DNA from: Limnoperna fortunei
Lineage: Eukaryota > Mollusca > Bivalvia > Mytilida > Modiolidae
Assembly (NCBI GenBank): GCA_944474755.1
Contig: OX104116.1
Span: forward strand, 10,853,547 to 10,917,546
Direction: 5' to 3'
DNA: 64,000 nucleotides
In this document: positions 1 to 12,700 of the stretch, piece after piece
Numbering within the stretch: position 1 is the first letter of the stretch
How the letters are laid out: each line of letters begins with the position of its first letter
Made by a program: the position numbers and the translations under genes
Notes under the pieces: generated by a model
Databases searched by the model: none
What the model was told of the DNA's origin: nothing
The model's input: the letters and a program-made list of their open reading frames with translations, nothing else

Positions 1-990
1 TCCAGAATTTTTGAAGCGGTTCAAAGAACGGGAATCCATTGAAAATGCCCCTCGAACAGGACGACCAAAAAAATCGTCGGAAAGGTTGCAGAGGACCCTG
101 CTACGGGTCGTAAGAGAAAACAGGAGGGCAACATTATTGGACATTATGACTAAAGTTAACTTTATCATCCCGAACTGTTAGAAGGAGATTGTTCGAATCT
201 GGTATCAAACAAAGGCCTGTGACAAAGAAAATAACCATTGGTCCCCAGAAATCGTGAAAAGCGGCTACGTTATTGCAGGACAAAACTTCACTGGAACGTG
301 CAGGAAAATTGGTCTAGGATTATTTTTAGTGACGAGACTAAAATTGAAATAGGAAACGACAGTAAAGTGTATGTTTAGAGAAGATCTAATGAACGTTTTC
401 ACTCCGATTGTGTAGGGGTCGTCCCCAATGCTGATCGAACTGTGAAATGCTCTGCAATGTACTGGGGTTGTATTTCATACTTTGGTGTCGGTACCTTAAT
501 TCAAGTGGATGGAAATATAAACTCCGAAAAGTTTTTTAGATGAAAATTTATGGCCAGTTGTAGCCAGACATTTTTCTATTTTTGCAAGAGGACAATGCGC
601 TATGTCATGTCTCAAAACGAACTTCCGATTGGAAAACAGAAAACCAAATTTCAACTTTTCCGTGGCCATCACAAAGCACTGATCTCAACATAATAGAAAA
701 TGTCTGGAAAGTCATAAAATGCCCTGTTTCTCGCCTCTTACATGAGATTAAAAATAAACAAGATTTGATCCGTGTAGTGAACGAAATCTGGATCGGACTT
801 CACTTACATTATATTAAGAGTTTATATAGAAGCTTACCTAAAAGAATTAGAACTGTAATAATAGCAAGAGGTCAAATAACAAAATACTAGCTTTTTAAGG
901 TAAGTTTTTATTAATTATATTAGAACATGAAATACAATTAACATTTCAATGACGTCGCCATTGTGCGCCAACACTTTTGGCCAGGTACTG
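1..990 (+). mobile_element. Tc1/mariner DNA transposon, degenerate, left end outside window
   Basis: The segment translates in pieces to a Tc1-type transposase and ends in a terminal inverted repeat of Tc1 style (ACTTTTGGCCAGGTACTG at 973-990) followed by TA at 991-992, the expected target dinucleotide. The left terminal repeat is not in the window, so its full length is unknown. No other gene lies between here and the first LRRC49 exon at 3664, so the copy sits in an upstream LRRC49 intron, or less likely in flanking DNA. Confidence 0.85.
2..890 (+). pseudogene. Tc1-family transposase pseudogene (DD34E)
   Basis: Frame 2 starts with a helix-turn-helix-like region containing a GRPKK motif (about 59-73). 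The frame then breaks near 175-180, and further frame changes are needed to follow the catalytic domain. Catalytic residues can still be placed: first Asp in FSDETK at 331-333, second Asp in QEDNA at 591-593, Glu in NIIENVW at 696-698. There are 34 residues between the last two, which is the DD34E signature of Tc1 elements. The final open stretch (582-890) carries the WPSQSTDLN motif and ends in TAG. Multiple frameshifts and stops mean no active enzyme can be made from this copy. Confidence 0.85.
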
Positions 991-992
991 TA

Positions 993-1140
993 GATGCCCA
1001 ATATTTTTGCATATTGCTTTATCCTATAGTACCATAGTAACGATTTCATAATCCTTGGTCATCTACTTCCTGTTTACCTAATATTTTTTGGCAGGGGTAT
1101 CACTAGTGAGCATTAATTTGCTCACAGATACACTTGTTAT
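993..1140. repeat. Dispersed repeat fragment, same family as 18030-18235
   Basis: A stretch with TGCATATTGCTTTATCCTAT, then a CTTGGTCATCTACTTCCTGT block, recurs with few changes near 18138-18212. It follows directly on the Tc1 end and finishes near a CACTAGTGAGCATTAATTTG-like end. No coding potential was seen. It is probably a piece of a bivalve-type interspersed repeat. The boundaries are approximate. Confidence 0.55.
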
Positions 1141-1492
1141 TAAATCAAGATTGGTTTAGTTTGCCAAGGTCCCCGACCAAGGAAAAAATAAATCCTTTTG
1201 AGATTCAATCATTTGGATATTACTTAAAGTCAATTAAAGGCCATAACTCTGTTATTATACTGACTTGTTTCTAAGCCTCATCCATATATTGTTTTTATGT
1301 CAAGTCAGTACACTTATATATAATTAGTACCCCTGTTAGGTACTGTAACTATAGGAAACCAAGTTTAGAGACATTTTTTGACTTTCCATGTTTATATATT
1401 TTGACAAAAAATTTCATCTTACACATTCATAGCATCAATTAGAAAGTGTGGTTCTTGAGTTTTGTGTATGTTTTAATGGAACAGTTTATTGT
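1141..1492. other. AT-rich non-coding sequence
   Basis: No open frame with coding character, no splice-bounded exon and no clear repeat was recognised. Probably intron sequence of LRRC49 upstream of the first visible exon. Confidence 0.5.
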
Positions 1493-2345
1493 CTCGCCTG
1501 TGACAATAGTCGATGGAGGCAGGACATATAAATATTGGTATCCAGTGGTGATGGTGATTTGCTTTATATCTTTGTAAGCTCAAGTCCTAGAAGTGTGATA
1601 AGCATTATAAAGTTTATTTTCAGTGGTAGCTTATGATGAGTACTTGCCAGTCAGTCACCTGATCTTGACCTCAATTTCACGGTCCAGTGACTACGTTTAA
1701 GTTTTTGGATTACGGCAGTTCCTTTATAACCATGCATGGTAGAATGATTTATTATTTGATTGTCATTAATGTCCAGCAAGGTATATTCAGGACTTGAATC
1801 TAAATAATTTTAAATTATTTAGTACGTCATATCTCCCTTTATACGAAAACATGATCATATACAACAATATGAGGATATATAGATAGAAATGGCAGTTAAA
1901 AGCAGTTAAATGTATTCAATAAATTAATTTCTTTAAAAAACTTTAAAATTATGTGGCCTGCAACAATTTTAAATAAATTAAAATACATATCTACAGAAAA
2001 GAAATGTTCCTTAATGTGGGCAATGTCTACACAGTCCATTAAGGCATGCTTAATGGTGTGTGGACTAAAATATAACTTTGTGTCGGACATTATTGGTATA
2101 GGTTGTTGATGAGTAGTACATGACTGTCCGGTAGGTGTCACCTGACCTTGATCTCAATTTCATGGTCCAGTGGCTATTTTAAAATTTTTGGATTAGGTCT
2201 GTTTCTCTGTAACCATGCATTGTATATTTGTATATTTTAAATGATAACAATTTAATGTTTATGTAATGCTTATGACTAAATTTTTTTTGTTACTGATGGG
2301 GAAAGCAGGTCAGACATTTTTCTGTGTCCACACTTGTGGAAAGTT
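1493..2345. repeat. Dispersed repeat with CCTGAccTTGAcCTCAATTTC blocks
   Basis: Two blocks (about 1493-1770 and 2085-2345) share phrases such as GTAGTACATGA, CACCTGA(C/T)CTTGA, CTCAATTTC and AACCATGCAT, and end with TGTGTCCACACTTG. The same order of phrases occurs at 27885-28460, which shows a dispersed family. The middle (1790-2085) does not match and may be an insertion. No protein-coding frame was recognised. Confidence 0.65.
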
Positions 2346-2463
2346 TCAGCTGCCATTAGGAAATTCACAGGTTGATAGATATTGCTTTTTTAAAAAGCTG
2401 TTTTACTTATACTTTAACTTTGACCCCTGTTTTATAAAAATTAGATAGTGTAATATTTATTAT

Positions 2464-3545
2464 TATACCCCCGCTTGAAAAGCGGGGGTGTATATAGTGA
2501 TCATGGTCTCCGTCCGTCCGTCCGTCGTCTGTCCGACCGTTACACTTTCTCTTATTTGCAACTCCTCCTACACCACTGAATGGAATTTGATGAAATGAAT
2601 CTTTGTCACATAGTGCCATTGTGCAGGAGATATTAAACATTTTGATCGGAAATATATTTTGGGTTTCCCATAGAAAAACATGGACTTTGTCATTGACCTA
2701 AGGGGGTCCTCATCTCTTATGTTCAACTCCTCCTACACCACTGAATGGAATTTGTTAAAACTTACACAGAATCCTTGTCACATAGTGCCATTGTGCAGGA
2801 GATATTAATCATTTTGATCGGAATGATATTTGGGGTTTCCCATAGAAAAACATGGACTTTCATTGACATAAAGGGATACCCATCTCTTATGTGCAACTCC
2901 TCCTACACCACTGAATGGAATTTGATGAAACTTACACAGAATCCATGTCACATAGTGCCATTGTGCAGGAGATATTTAACATTTTGATCGGAATGATATT
3001 TGGGGTTTCCCATAGAAAAACATGGACTTTGTCATGGACATAAGGGGATACCCATCTTTTATTTGCAACTTAACCTACACCACTGAATGGAATTTGTTGA
3101 AACTTACACAGAATCCTTGTCACATAGTGCCATTGTGCCTGAGATATTTATCATTTTGATTGGAATGATATTTGGGGTTTCCCATAGAAAAACATGGACT
3201 TTGTCATGGACATAAGAGGATACCCATCTTTTATTTGCAACACACATACACCAATTAATGGAATTTGTTGAATCTTACACAGAATCTTGGTCACATATTG
3301 CAATTGTGCACCGGATATTAAACATTTTGATCAGAATATTATTGGAGGTTTCCCATAGAAAAACATGGGACTTTGTCATTGACATAAGGGATGCCATTCT
3401 TTGGGGGATGGGGGAGGGTTACATGTTTTATCTGCAACTCCGCCTTCACGTTAAAAAAGATAAAGTTGCAAGTTCAAAATTAAGAACACCTGAATTTTCA
3501 AAGTAATTGTGAGAGGGGGGTATCAGTGATGAGAATTGCTCACAG
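2464..3545. repeat. Dispersed element with five internal ~170-bp tandem units
   Basis: It starts with a short hairpin (TATACCCCCGCTT / AAGCGGGGGTGTATA at 2464-2493), then a GTCCGTCCGTCC string. After that come five units beginning near 2559, 2724, 2894, 3065 and 3236, each with CACCACTGAATGGAATTTG, ATAGTGCCATTGTGC and CCCATAGAAAAACATGG. Spacing is 165-171 bp. It ends near GATGAGAATTGCTCACAG (about 3527-3544). Open frames of about 80 codons inside follow the repeat and are not thought to be genes. Confidence 0.75.
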
Positions 3546-3663
3546 ATTTTTTAACTCTAGTTTTAAATTTACATGTACTTTTAAAACTTCATGTAATAAA
3601 CAATATTTATAGCAAAAACATACAAATATAAATATTTCTTTATGTTTATTATATATTTTTCAG

Positions 3664-3730
3664 AATAAAGAAAATAGAAAATTTAGACAGTTTGTTTAAG
3701 CTAGATGTTTTAGATTTACATGGAAATCAG
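3664..3730 (+). CDS. LRRC49: LRRC49 exon 1 in window: LRR unit
   Basis: The acceptor TTTTTCAG precedes it and the donor CAG|GTAAAT follows. It enters with the last base of a split codon and ends in phase 0. It codes IKKIENLDSLFKLDVLDLHG plus NQ, one SDS22-type leucine-rich repeat ending in the usual Asn. The preceding LRR exons were searched for in 1-3663 and not found, so they lie outside the window. Confidence 0.92.
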
Positions 3731-6700
3731 GTAAATACTGCAAAATAAGATGACTTTTAAATGTATATATCTCGGGATGAAATGATCTGTCGACTTTTAT
3801 ATAACTAACACACTTTTATGCCCCCGCGACGACATGTGGGGGTCATTAAGTTTTACTCATGTCCGTCTGTCTGTCCGTACCAATTTCCGTCGAGCTTTTC
3901 TCAGAAATCGTACATGAGAACAATTTGAAATTGGGCAGGGTGGTTCAGTATCTCAAGTTGTACGTCCTAAGCGACTTTCAGACCTGTTGGACTACTTCTT
4001 CCTGTTTGGGACTACATTTGCACATACATAAGTCTGTCCATCCGTACAAATTTCTGTCAAGCTTTTCTCAGAAACCATACATGAGAACAATTTGAAATTT
4101 AGCAGGGTGGTTCATTATCACAAGTTGTTGGTCCTAAGCGACTTTCAGACCTGTCGGACAACTACTTCCTGTTTGGGACTTCATTTATCAGGGGCATCTG
4201 TGTCCCATGGACGCATTATTTAATTTTTAAAAAATATAAATGAATTTGGCTCTGCTTTATTTCAGATTTTCAATAAAAAAAACACACACACACACACAAT
4301 TTTTTACATTTATAAAATAGATTTTTTATTTTATAAACAAATGTACCTCTGTGTCATTTCAGATTTCCAATGTAGAAAATTTAAGTCATCTGTCAGAATT
4401 GAGAGTATTAAATTTAGCAGGGAATCAAATTGTGCATGTAGATAATTTGTCTGGCATGGACTCCTTAGCAGAATTAAATCTAAGACGGAACAAAATCAGA
4501 ACTGTGGTAAGTATTGTATATTCTAGATCCTTTACTTATTTCCTTTTACCTCATTATGGTGATATGGAGGTTAAGAGTATCTTATTACATGCAAAATAAG
4601 AGGCTCAACCTGAGACAGCCAATCAAAAGTTTCTTACACATAAGATGAAATGAAGAACTTTGTGCAATAAAATTATGTTAACAGACAATAAAATAGAGGA
4701 GTTAGTGGTCATCTAAATAAGATTTATGCGTGTAAGAATTTCCTACATTTTGGTATTTAGTCTTTAGTGATCATTCAAGATAGCCAAAACAGTCTTGTAT
4801 ATATTTCATTTTATGTTACCGTAAAAAGTGTCGTATTGTCCGCAGTTTTTTTCTTTTTAATCTAAGTCGGAAAGGAATGGTGCGGATTATACGTAAATAC
4901 AAACTCGGTAGAGTTTTTTTTTTGACCCGTTCATTGTTGTCACTGGCGGTCGCCATTTTGTTGTTGTGTTAGATGCGGTATTTTCGTACTATTCTAACGT
5001 GATTCTTTTATAAACTTTCATTATGTATACTTTGTAATGATATTAATTTTACTTAAATTATTTTTATTTATGATTTTAATTATATATGACAAATAAAAAT
5101 TGAAACGGATACGAAAATAGAGAATGTTTAAACCAGCTATGCGTAAAATGCAAATGGCGTCGTTATGTAATGTTACAGTACGTTGCAGAAGATCGATGTT
5201 TTGGTTGCAATCTTTGAGGGATTGAAATAAAACGTGTTATCTTGTTTCTTTTCTTTGTTTACGTTGATAAATGAAAGTTGACAAATCAGTTTGGTTTCGA
5301 AATGTGTGAGTATTCGTTTAACAATGATCAACATAGACGATATGACAATGCACTATTTTTAATTTTATTTATTACAATCGTAAGAAATAAATAAAACGAT
5401 AAACATTAATGATATTTTAGAAGAGAATAAATTACATATTACAGTAAAAACTTTTTAAAAAGCGCGCCCAAGTCGGACTCGGATGTCATCATCATGACGC
5501 GTTTTGTAAAAACTTGTAAGTGCGGATTGTACATGCATATAAGAATTTTTCCGCAATTTTCTGGCCCAAGAAAGGGGTGCGGACAATACGTAAATGCGGA
5601 CTATACGCAACGTTTTACGGTAAACAAAAAACAAAAGCAGATTGTTCAAGGCATTTTTTAAAGTAGAGTTATCTCCCATGTAAAGCCAAACCTTTTTTAT
5701 ATGTTGCTTTTTCAAGGACTAAATTAATTTATTACAATACTTTTATTTAAATGTTTGCTTTTTTTTCATTTTACAAGATGTAATTGTAATATATATTTGA
5801 AATCTATCTTAGAGTATATTTAACTGCTTGGAAGGTAAATATATAGCTGGAGTTGTAACTAGTGATTGTCGTGTTAGCTTGGACGGAAAATAATTTGTCT
5901 TAATTATATCTTCTAATAAAACTATTTGTAATATATTGTATTCAGTATAAAATGTATTAAATTTATTTTAGTACAAAATAATATAAGTAAATATATGCCT
6001 ACTGTTCACATGTCTATTGTGCATATTTGACACCAGTTGTTACGTTTTAAATCATAACTGCAGTGAAAAAAAAGAAATATAATGCACCTTTCTGTACAAT
6101 CTTTTTTCCGACGCAGTCGGTATTATATTCACTTTTTACCCTTTGACCTCATGACACTTCACCTCTAGTAATTCTGTTTCTTGATTGGTTAAAAACCAAT
6201 TGGACGGGGGTTCGGAACAGGGGGGTAAATTGGACAGGGGCTCGGAACAGGATGGTAATTCACCTTTCAAATTGTGTACTATTATTATTAGATTTTGCCG
6301 TCTGTTTGTTTATAAATTATTTCATAGTGCAATTTAAGTATAAAGAACGATAGAGATGAGCTGCAGTTTGTAAAATTTTATATCAAACAACTTGTACAAA
6401 AATGTTAAATATTTTTTTATTTGAAGTACAGCGCAAATTAAATGCATATTAACACGCTAGATTTTAGCGGGTTTTTATGGAGGGTAAAAAAGACGAAGAG
6501 AAGAAATTTTAATTAATTTCTAAATACAAATTAACAATCATTTTATATTCATGTTGATATTAAATCAAATGTATTATTGTTCTTGGGCGTCCGTCGTAGT
6601 ACACACATAGATAGAGAGTTGTGGCTCTAATTGTAAAGTATACTTTGCTTATTCAGTAAATTTTAAGCTATAAACATTTTATTAAAAAATTTCTAATATT

Positions 6701-9700
6701 CAATTTGTTTACATTATTGTATAACTGCTTTGGTGCTCGCAGAAAAACTTCATTTCTATATCTTAGGCATTGGGTTTCAATACATAATAGCAATAAACTT
6801 TCTGGAATACATGTACATGTACAGCAAAGTACATTTTCATTTTTAGGGTAACTGTATGCTTGGTAAATCTGTTAATATCGAAAACACGTAAATAAAAGGG
6901 GTCACACATGTATAAATGAATAATTTTAAACTCGTTTCACCTGGGACTAGTGTTAATTTATAGGTTCATGATTTCATTCACGTAGTAATAATTGTCCGTC
7001 AGTACTCCCCCCCCCCCCCCCCCAAAGAAAAACATTTCTACCACACATTACTGGTCTATTGAAACGGGGAATTTGTATCACAATAAAGGCGATTCGTAGT
7101 TCAATGCATAACTCAATTTATATCTTTACTGCGTCGGTTATCTTTTTTAAAGATAGTACTTGTTTATAAATATTTTATTAAGAATTTTGAAAATTCTGGC
7201 TTGATATATTAACCTAGTCTTGCTGCTTTAATATTTTATATGCTTTAAACAGAATTTAGAAATTAATTTTGAAAATGTGTTTGAATATAGTTCTGAATTT
7301 CAGAATTTATTCAAAGATTGATGTTTAGAAATGTTTTTGTTGGACTTTTTTGGATAAACTGTTTTTCTGTACAATCTGTGTTTTCTGTCAATATTTAGTA
7401 TTTTTATTATCTGTTTGCCTACTGAGTTTCCTTCAGCATTTCTTAAGTTTTACATATTTGACTTAGGTTGGTTTTAATGTTCTTAGCTGAAAAATTATTT
7501 TGATAAGTTTTAATAAATTTTACTACCAAATGAAAGTTTTTGTCCATGTTTAAAGCTTATAAAACAAAATGAGTTCTGTTTCCAAAAATTAATTACTCAT
7601 ATAGATAAGGGGAAAGAATCAAAGGCTGAATGAAAATAACCAAAATTATAAATTCCAACAAATTCATTTTTCTGTTACTCTCTTTAACAAAAAATCTATT
7701 TATTGACAGGTTGATGTAGATAATTTACCAAGTCTCCAGAGGTTGTTTCTCAGTTTTAACGAGATTTCAAGGTAATACCCCAAAGCAAACTATTTCTGTA
7801 TAATGACAATAAACTGTGTGTGTCTTTTAAGTATTGTGTAATAAACTAGGTAAGTTTTTGTACAGAAAATTATTATGAATGGATGAAGTGTATAGCTCTT
7901 TTCTTTATCTTGACTGGCATATAATTTTTGGTACAGCTGTTTAAAACCGATATTGGGAACCTGGTTTACCAGGGATTATTTTTTCAGTTCTGTGGAAGTA
8001 TAATGTCACTTTTTTCCATGAATTGCCATTTGACTAACCAAACTGACCCAGAATCAAAAGGTTTCTTTCAGCAAAGTTTCACAATATATCCATGTTTGAT
8101 AAAGATTCAATGTAGGGTTCAAAAGATGGTTTTTTTTAGAATTTTGGCCTTCAACCAAAATTCAGTAATCAACCTCAAGGCAGGACCACATCAACAGCCT
8201 AATTTGTGGACAGTTTTAAACAAAATACTTCTTTGTTTTGTTTGTAATTTCCTTCATCAGTTAACGATCTTCTTTGGATTAGACAAAATTCATACGAATA
8301 ACAACTTTCTTGAGCATCAATGATACTATAAGGTTTTTTTTTCAACAGAATATATCAGACTCAAAGTTAAGATGCAAACTTTTGCAGTCGTTTTCTGTCA
8401 TTATTGATCACATTCAGTCTTGTTTTTACATTTTATAATTAACAATACATGGCTGTTGGTGACTAGTTCTGACATATATAATCTGTGAAAATGTAGTCAC
8501 CGTAACCTTCTAAGGTAACTGAAGCAATGGTGAAAGTTTTATGAAATTTGATAAATTTCTGGATTCTGAGAAATTTTGTCTCTGTATACTAGTTTACAAA
8601 ATTAAGGTTTTTGTCAATTTCCTTTTTTTTAACTGCTCCTGCACTCTCTACCCATTCTAAGGATCAAGATAGCTATATAGCTTACAAAAAATATTTTGAA
8701 ATGTTTAAAGCAGCTTAACTTGTTAGTTTGGCAACTGTAGTTTCACATGATATAGCGGGTATAACATATAGTACCAAGTTTTTCTTTAATTCATAAAAAA
8801 ATCCGTATAAAATATTAACCTTTGAAACTTCATGAATCATTTGCAGGACATTGGAACCTGTACTTTCCCATAAATCTAGATTTGGTTGTCCACTTGCAAG
8901 TCAAATTTCTATTAACCCCTACTCTATCCAAGATGGCCACCATTGCAGTAGCTAGAAAGAAATAATCTTTAAACTTAAATACACATTGTGCGTATTTGTG
9001 TTTGTCATATTAATTAATTGTATGAAGTAAATAAAATGTCCAATATGAAATTTCACCAGTTTGTAATATTAATGATAGTTTGATGAAGTTTGCAGCTCAC
9101 TGTTAGGACTTGTTAACTTACTTTTCTTGTTGATTTGAAATAAAGTTAAATGTTCTGAAATTAATTGTGTTATGAAATGATAAAGCAAAAAGGTTATATA
9201 GGTATTTCATTAAAGCAGTGTTGTTTCGACTCCATTTTGGTAAATTTACTTACAATACCTGTGGACATTTATGGTTTCCATGAAGCTTGCTTGAGGTTTC
9301 TTTCTTCACATGTAATTCTCATTAAAATCAGAACCATATTATTGTAGCTATGATTAAACATTATTGATTGGTTTTCATATCAATTGACTTAATAAAGATT
9401 TTCTGTAGATATTTATATAAAACTGCATAAAGAGAACAAGACAAGTACATGTAATCTTCTTAAAAAAAGATGTTATGAATATCAGAACTTATGAAAGAGA
9501 CTTTAGTTTGTAATTACAAAATATGATAATTAACCAGAGATTTAAATCAAACTTTACATTCTGTGGCTTTTTACCTTCCACCTTGAACAAAATTATTTTA
9601 AAAAGTTAAATTGATACTTACAACTCTGTGGTGTATTCATTGTTAGTTTTTCATTTTGTTTGTTTGTTTGCATGAGAAAAAGAAATATTGAACATTCACT

Positions 9701-12700
9701 TAAAAATTTATTTTTAGATGTGTATTTCTTGTGACATAAATGATTTATTTAACAAGCTTGAAAAGGTTTAAACAGTGGTTTATATGTTTGATTTAGGAGA
9801 TATTAGAGGATGTTAAGTGCCAGTCTAGTATCACAGTATTTGAAAAAAAAATGGCGAAGTGTTTAGTTAACTTGACCCTGACTCTTATTCTTTGACAGCT
9901 AGGACAGTGCAATAAAAAGTGAAAAAAGCTGTAAAATATTTCTATTTCTGTCCTTGGATGTAATTATGGCTTACAATTATGAGAAATATTAAGAATCAAT
10001 ATTATTATTTATGTGACTGTATGGTTTTACAAAGCTTTTGTTCAAAAATGCATGCAGGTATCGATCACTGAACATGTTTTTAACTTTTATTGATATTCTT
10101 AATATTTTGAGACTTTTATGGAGTTAAATAACTGGATTTATAATGTCAGAGATGCATAAATTAAAAAGTATCTTTTCTAAAAGTCAGAAAACAATAAATA
10201 TTTCCCGAAAGGATTAAATTGTCAAGTGTTCGATTACGATGTCTTGGAAAGAGATTATGGATTTTGAAAGATTTAAACGACAGTTATTAAACTGTTTATG
10301 TGATAGACACAGGAAAATGGACAAGTTGGATGTCAAAGGGATTTCATTTTCAATTCAGAGTGCAAAAAAACGTTACGATAGACAAATTCTGGACCAGGAA
10401 ATTTCTCCTTGTCTTACCTGGGGTAGAGAAAGGTAACACTTTAACAAATTTCTCTTGACAGCTTTTTGCTACTTTGGTAAGGTAAAGTCATCAGTAGAAA
10501 CTCTTTTTTTGGTAACTTGCCATTGTTTTAAATTTAAGGCATATGTCATTCATCCTCTTGAAGTACTAGTACAATATGTAGCTTTCTGAATAATTATTGT
10601 CACCTGCAGTTTATATGTATTGAAGGATATGGTAATGCTTGGCATCCAACCATCTACATGTACATTGTAAACACTTATCCTTAAACTTATTCCACAACTG
10701 ATTTGAATCAGATTTATTTATAAACCCTATGCTCAATAATAGCTCATTTGAGTTCCAGGATGAGTCATGTTTGATCATTTTTATGTGTTTTGTGCCCCTG
10801 AAGGAAGTTTTAGAATAATTTATTAATGAGTTTTGTCATTTGAAAATTTTTTTCAGCTGCCGTCCAATCCATTGTCCCTGGTAATACCAGAGTGAAACAG
10901 TGTTGTTGTTGCAATCAGTTTTGCACATAAAATTATGCAGACTCGTCTGCTTTCTGTCAACTAATTTAAACTTCTTTTTAGGAGGCATAATGGCTGCCTA
11001 TCACTGGTACATACATCCACATGCTGTGTGTATTTAAATAACTGTATGTAATAGATACCAGTATGGAAAACAAGTAGGAAGTCACTTTTTTACGAACACC
11101 AGAAAATTTGAACGAATACTGTTGTATGCAGTATCAATCATCTTAAAGAAAACCAACTTTGTCAATCGTTTTATATAATGCATGCATTGAAGTTTTATGG
11201 GCAGTTTTTTGTTTTGATCGGAAAGTAACGCACTGCTCATCCCTTTAGTGATCTTGACTACAGATCCCCAGTCACATGTCCATCAACACTGAGGGTTGGA
11301 GTCTTACTGCAGGCAGGGTGTGCTTGACACAAGTCTTAATTAACAAGGAATACCAGTTTCCTATCGAAGGTCTGTACATGATACAGCTGAAATATTGCTG
11401 AAGGTGGAGTTTAGCGTCATTATAACAAATAAAAACAATACATTTTTATCTAATCAATTGTGAAACATTAAATTGCAAAAATAAACAATACAACAGTCCA
11501 GCGAATAATTATTGAGTGTGAAATTGCTTGATGACTATTTATAGGAGTTTTTGCCCTTTAATGACAGTTTTAACAAAAACATCATTTCACCTTAGAAATT
11601 AAAAACTGTAATACTTAGAGTAAAACTGTAAATAGCAAAAATAATCAAAAGGACAAGGCATACAAATCATTTAATTGTTTTATAATTCCTTACGAGTTAT
11701 TGTCATTTATTGATATCTTTGTGTGAAATTTTCAGTTTTTAACTTGTATTTTTAAATTGTAAAAAATTAGAGTGAAACTGTTAATTGCACAAAATGATCA
11801 GCAAAATAAGGCCATCAAACTCTGGGTTAATTTGAAATATTGGTTTTTTTACTCATAGTTCTTAGTTGTTATTAATTCTTTATTTGCTTTTACATGTATA
11901 TATAAAAAAAATTGTCTTAAGCTTGTGACTAAATAGTCAAGAACTTTTGCTGAGACGTTGAACTTTTATTACTTTTCTTTTTTTGTCATTATTTTATTTT
12001 GAAACATGTAAACTTGAATACATCAAAAACAGCTTGATGTAATAGTCAAGCAATGCTGTATCTGACAGCCTCATGTGAAGATAGTGTCTGATTACAGGCA
12101 CCTAGGAACCTCTGGTTTAAATTGTGCAAACTTCTGATGAAACTGGCATCCAATAACGTGGACATAAAGATTGTCTATCATAAAATTTTTTAAATGTCGG
12201 GTATAGACTTTATGTTCTTTGGTTATCTTTTTTACAGTATATGAATGGAAATGCAGTGTTTCATCTCCCCCATTTTCTCTGGTTTTTTTTCAACTACTTT
12301 ATTGACTATACAATCTGCCATGTAGAATGGTACTTCTTAACTTTTTACACCTTATTTTATAATTTATCGTGATGGTACGACTTAAAAAAATTCTGCATGG
12401 AGATTAATCAAATATTTGTGTGTGATTAGAGTTACCTCCCTTCTTTTGGTTACTGTGAATTGGTTCCACACACCCAATCCAGTTTGAACTAGTCATTTTG
12501 CATTTTGTTTAATTCAACTAACACTTTTTCTTTTTGATTATCATGTTTGTCCTTCAGTTCAAAATACAATAAGTTACAATTAAGTTTTACAATGTATACA
12601 TGGAAATTGTGTCAATATATGTACATATGTAGAGAAATAGTTTGTGAGACAAGCAAATAGAAAAATTGTGGCAAAAAAGAAAGGAAGAATAAACAAACAG

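Larger units (their letters stand above)
3731..4362 (+). other. LRRC49 intron with two-unit dispersed repeat
   Basis: A 632-bp intron, phase 0. Most of it (about 3812-4215) is a dispersed repeat listed separately, followed by a short CA microsatellite. No extra exon was seen. Confidence 0.8.
4507..7709 (+). other. LRRC49 intron, 3.2 kb
   Basis: The intron contains the terminal-inverted-repeat element 4817-5622, a two-copy 30-bp duplication (6198-6257) and a 17-base C run (7007-7023). The remainder is AT-rich sequence in which I see no gene. The splice sites are GTAAGT and TTGACAG. Confidence 0.8.

Noticed and set aside
4717..5715. 86-codon frame antisense at 5455-5715
   Set aside because: It lies across the right end of the inverted-repeat element and its flank and is not transposase-like.
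6106..7142. Possible 1-kb inverted-repeat element sharing CCGACGCAGT at both ends
   Set aside because: Only about 10 bp match and the flanks do not extend the similarity. Not enough for a call.
7928..8323. 131-codon open frame in intron 3
   Set aside because: It has phenylalanine- and leucine-rich AT-type composition, no recognised family and no phase-matched splice sites. It is likely chance or an old repeat.
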